In this document: positions 61,378-64,000 of the stretch, piece by piece
Position numbering within the stretch: position 1 is the stretch's first letter
Layout of the letters: each line of letters begins with the position of its first letter
Source of the DNA: Pseudomonas tremae
GTDB taxonomy: Bacteria > Pseudomonadota > Gammaproteobacteria > Pseudomonadales > Pseudomonadaceae
Reading direction: 5' to 3'
Assembly: GCF_001401155.1 (NCBI RefSeq)
Contig: NZ_LJRO01000206.1
Span: 1-64,000, forward strand
Length of the DNA: 64,000 nt
The notes under the pieces: model-generated
What the model was told of the DNA's origin: nothing
What the model saw: the letters and a program-made list of their open reading frames with translations, nothing else
Database searches by the model: none
Translations under genes and position numbers: made by a program

Positions 61378-63157
61378 CAGTGTTGATCCACTCTTTCACA
61401 ACCTGAGCCACACGGCCAGGATCCTCAGCCACCAAACTCTTGATTGCATTCAGCTGTGCGTCATAACCCTCGGTAGGGCTAGGCAGCAAGATACTCTGCG
61501 GTCCGCCCAGGCTCACGCGGTCGTTGGACAGCTCGCCGTCCAGCCCGCCCATGCCACCGAGCTCGGCATCGCCACCGCCGAAAGCGGCCAGTTGCTTGCT
61601 TTTGCCGTTGGTGATGTTGTTCAGCACAGGGCGCAGTACGCCGAAGACCAGGATCAGGATGAAAATCACACCCACGGCCTGCTTGACGAGGTCCCAGAAC
61701 CAGGGCTGCGAGTAGAACGATGCCTCGGGCAAGACTTCTGCACGCTCGCTGGAAAACGGCACGTTGATCACGCTGACGCTGTCACCGCGGCTGGCGTCGA
61801 AACCGACAGCATCCTGCACAAGACGCGTAAAGCGGGCCAGATCTGCGGCGCTCCACGGCGCCCGGCTGACTTCACCGTTGGCAGCATTGGTCTTGACCAT
61901 GTCGTCGACCACCACAGCAACCGACAAGCGCGTCAAGCGACCCTGCTGTTGCTTGGTGTGACTGATCGACCGGTCCAGTTCGAAGTTCTTGGTCGACTGC
62001 ACACGCTTGTCAGCTGGAAACGGCGCCAGTGCAGGCTGACCGGTGGCCGGGTCCATGATCTGCTGACCATTGGCATCCAGCAGCGGCTGGCCCGGGGCGA
62101 TAGGACCAGCAGCACCTGCGCCACCTGCTCCGGCAGTCTGCGGAGCCGTCGCAGGGCCGGGCGGCTGATTGCTCAATGCACCCGGAACCCCGCCCGAGCC
62201 TGAACTGCTGGAGCGTTGTTCGTTGACCGACTGCTCGCTGCGCAGGGCAGGCTGATCAGGGTTGAAGCTTTCTGCGGTCGATTCGACAGCACTGAAATCC
62301 ACCACCGCCGACACTTCGGCCTTGTAGCGATCATTGCCCAGAATCGGCTGCAATATGTTCTGCACGCGCTGGGTCAGCATGCCTTCCATGCGACGGCTGT
62401 AATCAAACTGTTTGCCAGCCATGGTCAGCTCGGAGTTTTCCGCCTGGTCAGACAGCAAAGTGCCCTTCTGATCCACAACGGTGATCTGCGACTTGCTCAA
62501 CTCAGGGACGCTGGTGGCAACCAGGTTGATAATGGCCAGAACCTGACTCGGCTCCAGCGAACGACCGGCATACAGCTCGACCAGTACCGAAGCGCTGGGC
62601 TTGCGGTCGTCACGAACAAACACCGAGCTCTTCGGGATTGCCAGGTGGACACGGGCAGCCTTGACGTTGTTCAGGGCCGAGATGGTCCGGGCCAGTTCGC
62701 CCTCCAGCCCGCGACGATAGCGCGTGGCTTCCATGAACTGACTGGTGCCCAGCCCCTGATCCTTGTCGAGGATCTCAAAACCAATATTGGCGTCGTTCTG
62801 TACCACGCCTGCCTGGGCCAGTTGAATGCGTGCACGCTGCACGTCATCGGATTTCACCAGCAGAGCCCCGGAGTTGGGCTCGACGGTGTAATTGATGTTC
62901 GCCGCCGTCAGGGTTTCCATGATCTGCTTGCTGTCCAGACCTGCCAGACTGCCATACAGCGGACGATAGTCAGGCTGCTGCGACCAGAGAACCACGGCAA
63001 AGCCGATGGCCACGCTCGCTGCCAGACCGACCATAAGGCCGACCTGACGCAGCATGGTCATTTCGGAAAGATTTTCCAGAAAAGACAAACCGAACAACGG
63101 TTTCTTATCGGAAGCGCCCGCTCTTGCAGGAACGGGATCGGCAGTTGCTTCGGCCAT
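61370..63157 (-). CDS. fliF: Flagellar MS-ring protein FliF
   Basis: 595 residues: two membrane helices (about 38-58 and 460-480), YscJ/FliF ring-building motifs in the periplasmic part (GLDSKQIMETLTAANINY), a disordered Gly/Ala/Pro insert (about 310-370) and the C-terminal FliG-binding peptide (VAQVVKEWINTDE). Confidence 0.97.
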   Translation of the reverse strand: MAEATADPVPARAGASDKKPLFGLSFLENLSEMTMLRQVGLMVGLAASVAIGFAVVLWSQQPDYRPLYGSLAGLDSKQIMETLTAANINYTVEPNSGALLVKSDDVQRARIQLAQAGVVQNDANIGFEILDKDQGLGTSQFMEATRYRRGLEGELARTISALNNVKAARVHLAIPKSSVFVRDDRKPSASVLVELYAGRSLEPSQVLAIINLVATSVPELSKSQITVVDQKGTLLSDQAENSELTMAGKQFDYSRRMEGMLTQRVQNILQPILGNDRYKAEVSAVVDFSAVESTAESFNPDQPALRSEQSVNEQRSSSSGSGGVPGALSNQPPGPATAPQTAGAGGAGAAGPIAPGQPLLDANGQQIMDPATGQPALAPFPADKRVQSTKNFELDRSISHTKQQQGRLTRLSVAVVVDDMVKTNAANGEVSRAPWSAADLARFTRLVQDAVGFDASRGDSVSVINVPFSSERAEVLPEASFYSQPWFWDLVKQAVGVIFILILVFGVLRPVLNNITNGKSKQLAAFGGGDAELGGMGGLDGELSNDRVSLGGPQSILLPSPTEGYDAQLNAIKSLVAEDPGRVAQVVKEWINTDE

Positions 63158-63172
63158 GACTCAGTACGTCCC

Positions 63173-63502
63173 TTAAACCGGCATCTGCATGATGTCTTGA
63201 TACGCTTGAACCAGCTTGTTACGAACCTGGGTCAATGCCTGAAAAGACACACTGGCTTTCTGCGACGAAATCATGACGTCGGTCAGATCAATACCGCTCT
63301 TGCCGACTTCAAAAGCACTGGCCAACTGGTTAGAGGCCTGCTGAGTCTGAGCAACCTTGTTCACGGCCTGGCCAAGCATGTCGGCGAAGCTGCTGGCTCC
63401 GGCTTCCTGCGCGCCGGACACGGGCTTGGGAGCAGACATCGCATCCATCTGCATGGCCCGCATATCCAACATCAAGCGATTAAATTCAACACCTTGGCTC
63501 AT
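63173..63502 (-). CDS. fliE: Flagellar hook-basal body protein FliE
   Basis: 109 residues from [10 protein letters not shown], the normal FliE size; conserved C-terminus [25 protein letters not shown]. It joins the MS ring to the rod. First gene of the operon, behind a consensus sigma-54 promoter. Confidence 0.96.
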   Translation of the reverse strand: MSQGVEFNRLMLDMRAMQMDAMSAPKPVSGAQEAGASSFADMLGQAVNKVAQTQQASNQLASAFEVGKSGIDLTDVMISSQKASVSFQALTQVRNKLVQAYQDIMQMPV

Positions 63503-63523
63503 GGACGTTTCTCTCGTAAGGCC

Positions 63524-63537
63524 CGCAAATTTTTGAC
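63524..63537 (-). promoter_or_regulatory. FleQ-like site in the fliE leader
   Basis: On the minus strand GTCAAAAATTTGCG matches GTCAATAAATTGAC at 10 of 14. It is downstream of the sigma-54 promoter, 28 nt from its GC, almost the same offset as in flhA. Confidence 0.45.
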
Positions 63538-63563
63538 ACTGATTCAGCGGGTACAGAAGACTT

Positions 63564-63579
63564 AGCAACAACGGTGCCA
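63564..63579 (-). promoter_or_regulatory. Sigma-54 promoter of fliE
   Basis: On the minus strand TGGCACCGTTGTTGCT: perfect -24 (TGGCAC) and -12 (TTGCT) with exact spacing. A GGCAAATTGCC quasi-palindrome lies just upstream. Confidence 0.92.
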
Positions 63580-63742
63580 GCTAGATAGAGGCAATTTGCC
63601 ACACCAGATAAAATGTCATGTCGCCTGTCATGAAATGGCCCTGAAGCCCGCGCGATTCAAGGCCTGAAGACTTTCAAGACAGGTGTCGGTGTTGTTGCGG
63701 TTCAGCAATCGATTTTTATGCCTGACGAGCTGAGTCCGTCAT

Positions 63743-64000
63743 TCAAGTGGCAAACAGATAAGCCTCGACGTCCATACCTGCGTCGCGCATCTGAGCAAGC
63801 TTGTAACGCAATGTACGCGGGCTGATACCCAGCCTTTCAGCGGCTTCTTTGCGACGCCCGCGCTCCGAACGCAGCGTGTCGATGATCATTTGAAACTCGC
63901 GACGCCGAAGGTCATCCCCCAACGCGCCGACCGACTCGGGACTGACACCGGCATTGGCATTCTCCGCGACGGACATGACAGGCAAGGACGCTGCAGCCTC
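63743..64000 (-). CDS. fleR: Flagellar response regulator FleR, C-terminal end (partial)
   Basis: The frame is open to the window edge, so only the last about 85 residues are seen. They carry the Fis-type helix-turn-helix of sigma-54 activators (RGRRKEAAERLGISPRTLRYKL). Its place directly before fliE identifies FleR, the activator of mid-class flagellar genes. The central AAA+ and receiver domains lie outside. Confidence 0.88.
   Translation of the reverse strand, partial: EAAASLPVMSVAENANAGVSPESVGALGDDLRRREFQMIIDTLRSERGRRKEAAERLGISPRTLRYKLAQMRDAGMDVEAYLFAT

Overview
The window is a stretch of chromosome from a Pseudomonas, most likely the P. syringae group. I base this on gene content and order: acnA-aer, ccoNOQP-ccoGHIS-hemN-anr-apt, and the single-polar flagellar/chemotaxis block with FleN, FlhF, MotC/MotD and ParC/ParP. 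Overall composition is GC-rich, with several AT-rich accessory patches. No tRNA, rRNA, CRISPR array, insertion sequence or prophage was recognised.

Layout. 1-4.6 kb: a frameshifted MsbA-type ABC exporter running off the left edge, a 56-residue conserved protein, then pdxB, tusA and rlmM on the minus strand. 4.8-9.3 kb: acnA and the aerotaxis receptor aer; aer has a textbook sigma-28 (FliA) promoter. 9.3-17.5 kb: an accessory island with AT-rich intergenic DNA. It holds four cytosolic-looking beta-rich proteins, at least three sharing an Ig-like module and one ending in a Big_2 plus C-type-lectin-like tail, and a divergently transcribed autotransporter. 17.5-31.1 kb: an alpha/beta hydrolase, one cbb3 oxidase operon (ccoNOQP), a second AT-rich insert (a metallophosphoesterase lipoprotein with a vitelline-membrane-outer-layer-I-like C-terminus, and an orphan PIN-domain gene), then the oxidase maturation operon ccoGHIS, a TauE/SafE membrane protein and hemN behind a near-consensus ANR box. 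31.1-33.1 kb: a FlxA-like gene with a sigma-28 promoter, anr and apt.

33.2-64 kb is one long minus-strand flagellar and chemotaxis block. In transcription order it reads fleR (partial), fliEFGHIJ, hsbA-hsbR-hptB, fliK, fliLMNOPQR-flhB, flhA-flhF-fleN-fliA, cheYZAB, motCD, parC, parP, cheW and a DUF2802 gene. Sigma-54 promoters with the GG-N10-GC core stand before fliE, fliL and flhA, and FleQ-like sequences lie downstream of them at nearly equal offsets. A sigma-28-like promoter stands inside the tail of the block, before parP.

How the parts work together: Anr is the oxygen sensor expected to set high-affinity respiration and anaerobic heme synthesis, while Aer reports redox/oxygen state to the CheA-CheW-CheY pathway that steers the polar flagellum. 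FleQ/RpoN, FleR and FliA give the flagellar hierarchy; FleN and FlhF set number and place; ParC/ParP place the chemotaxis array. HptB-HsbR-HsbA ties flagellar output to the Gac/Rsm lifestyle switch. The least explained material is the 10-17.5 kb island, the VMO-I-like lipoprotein, the four-repeat CheA linker and the His-rich CheB linker.
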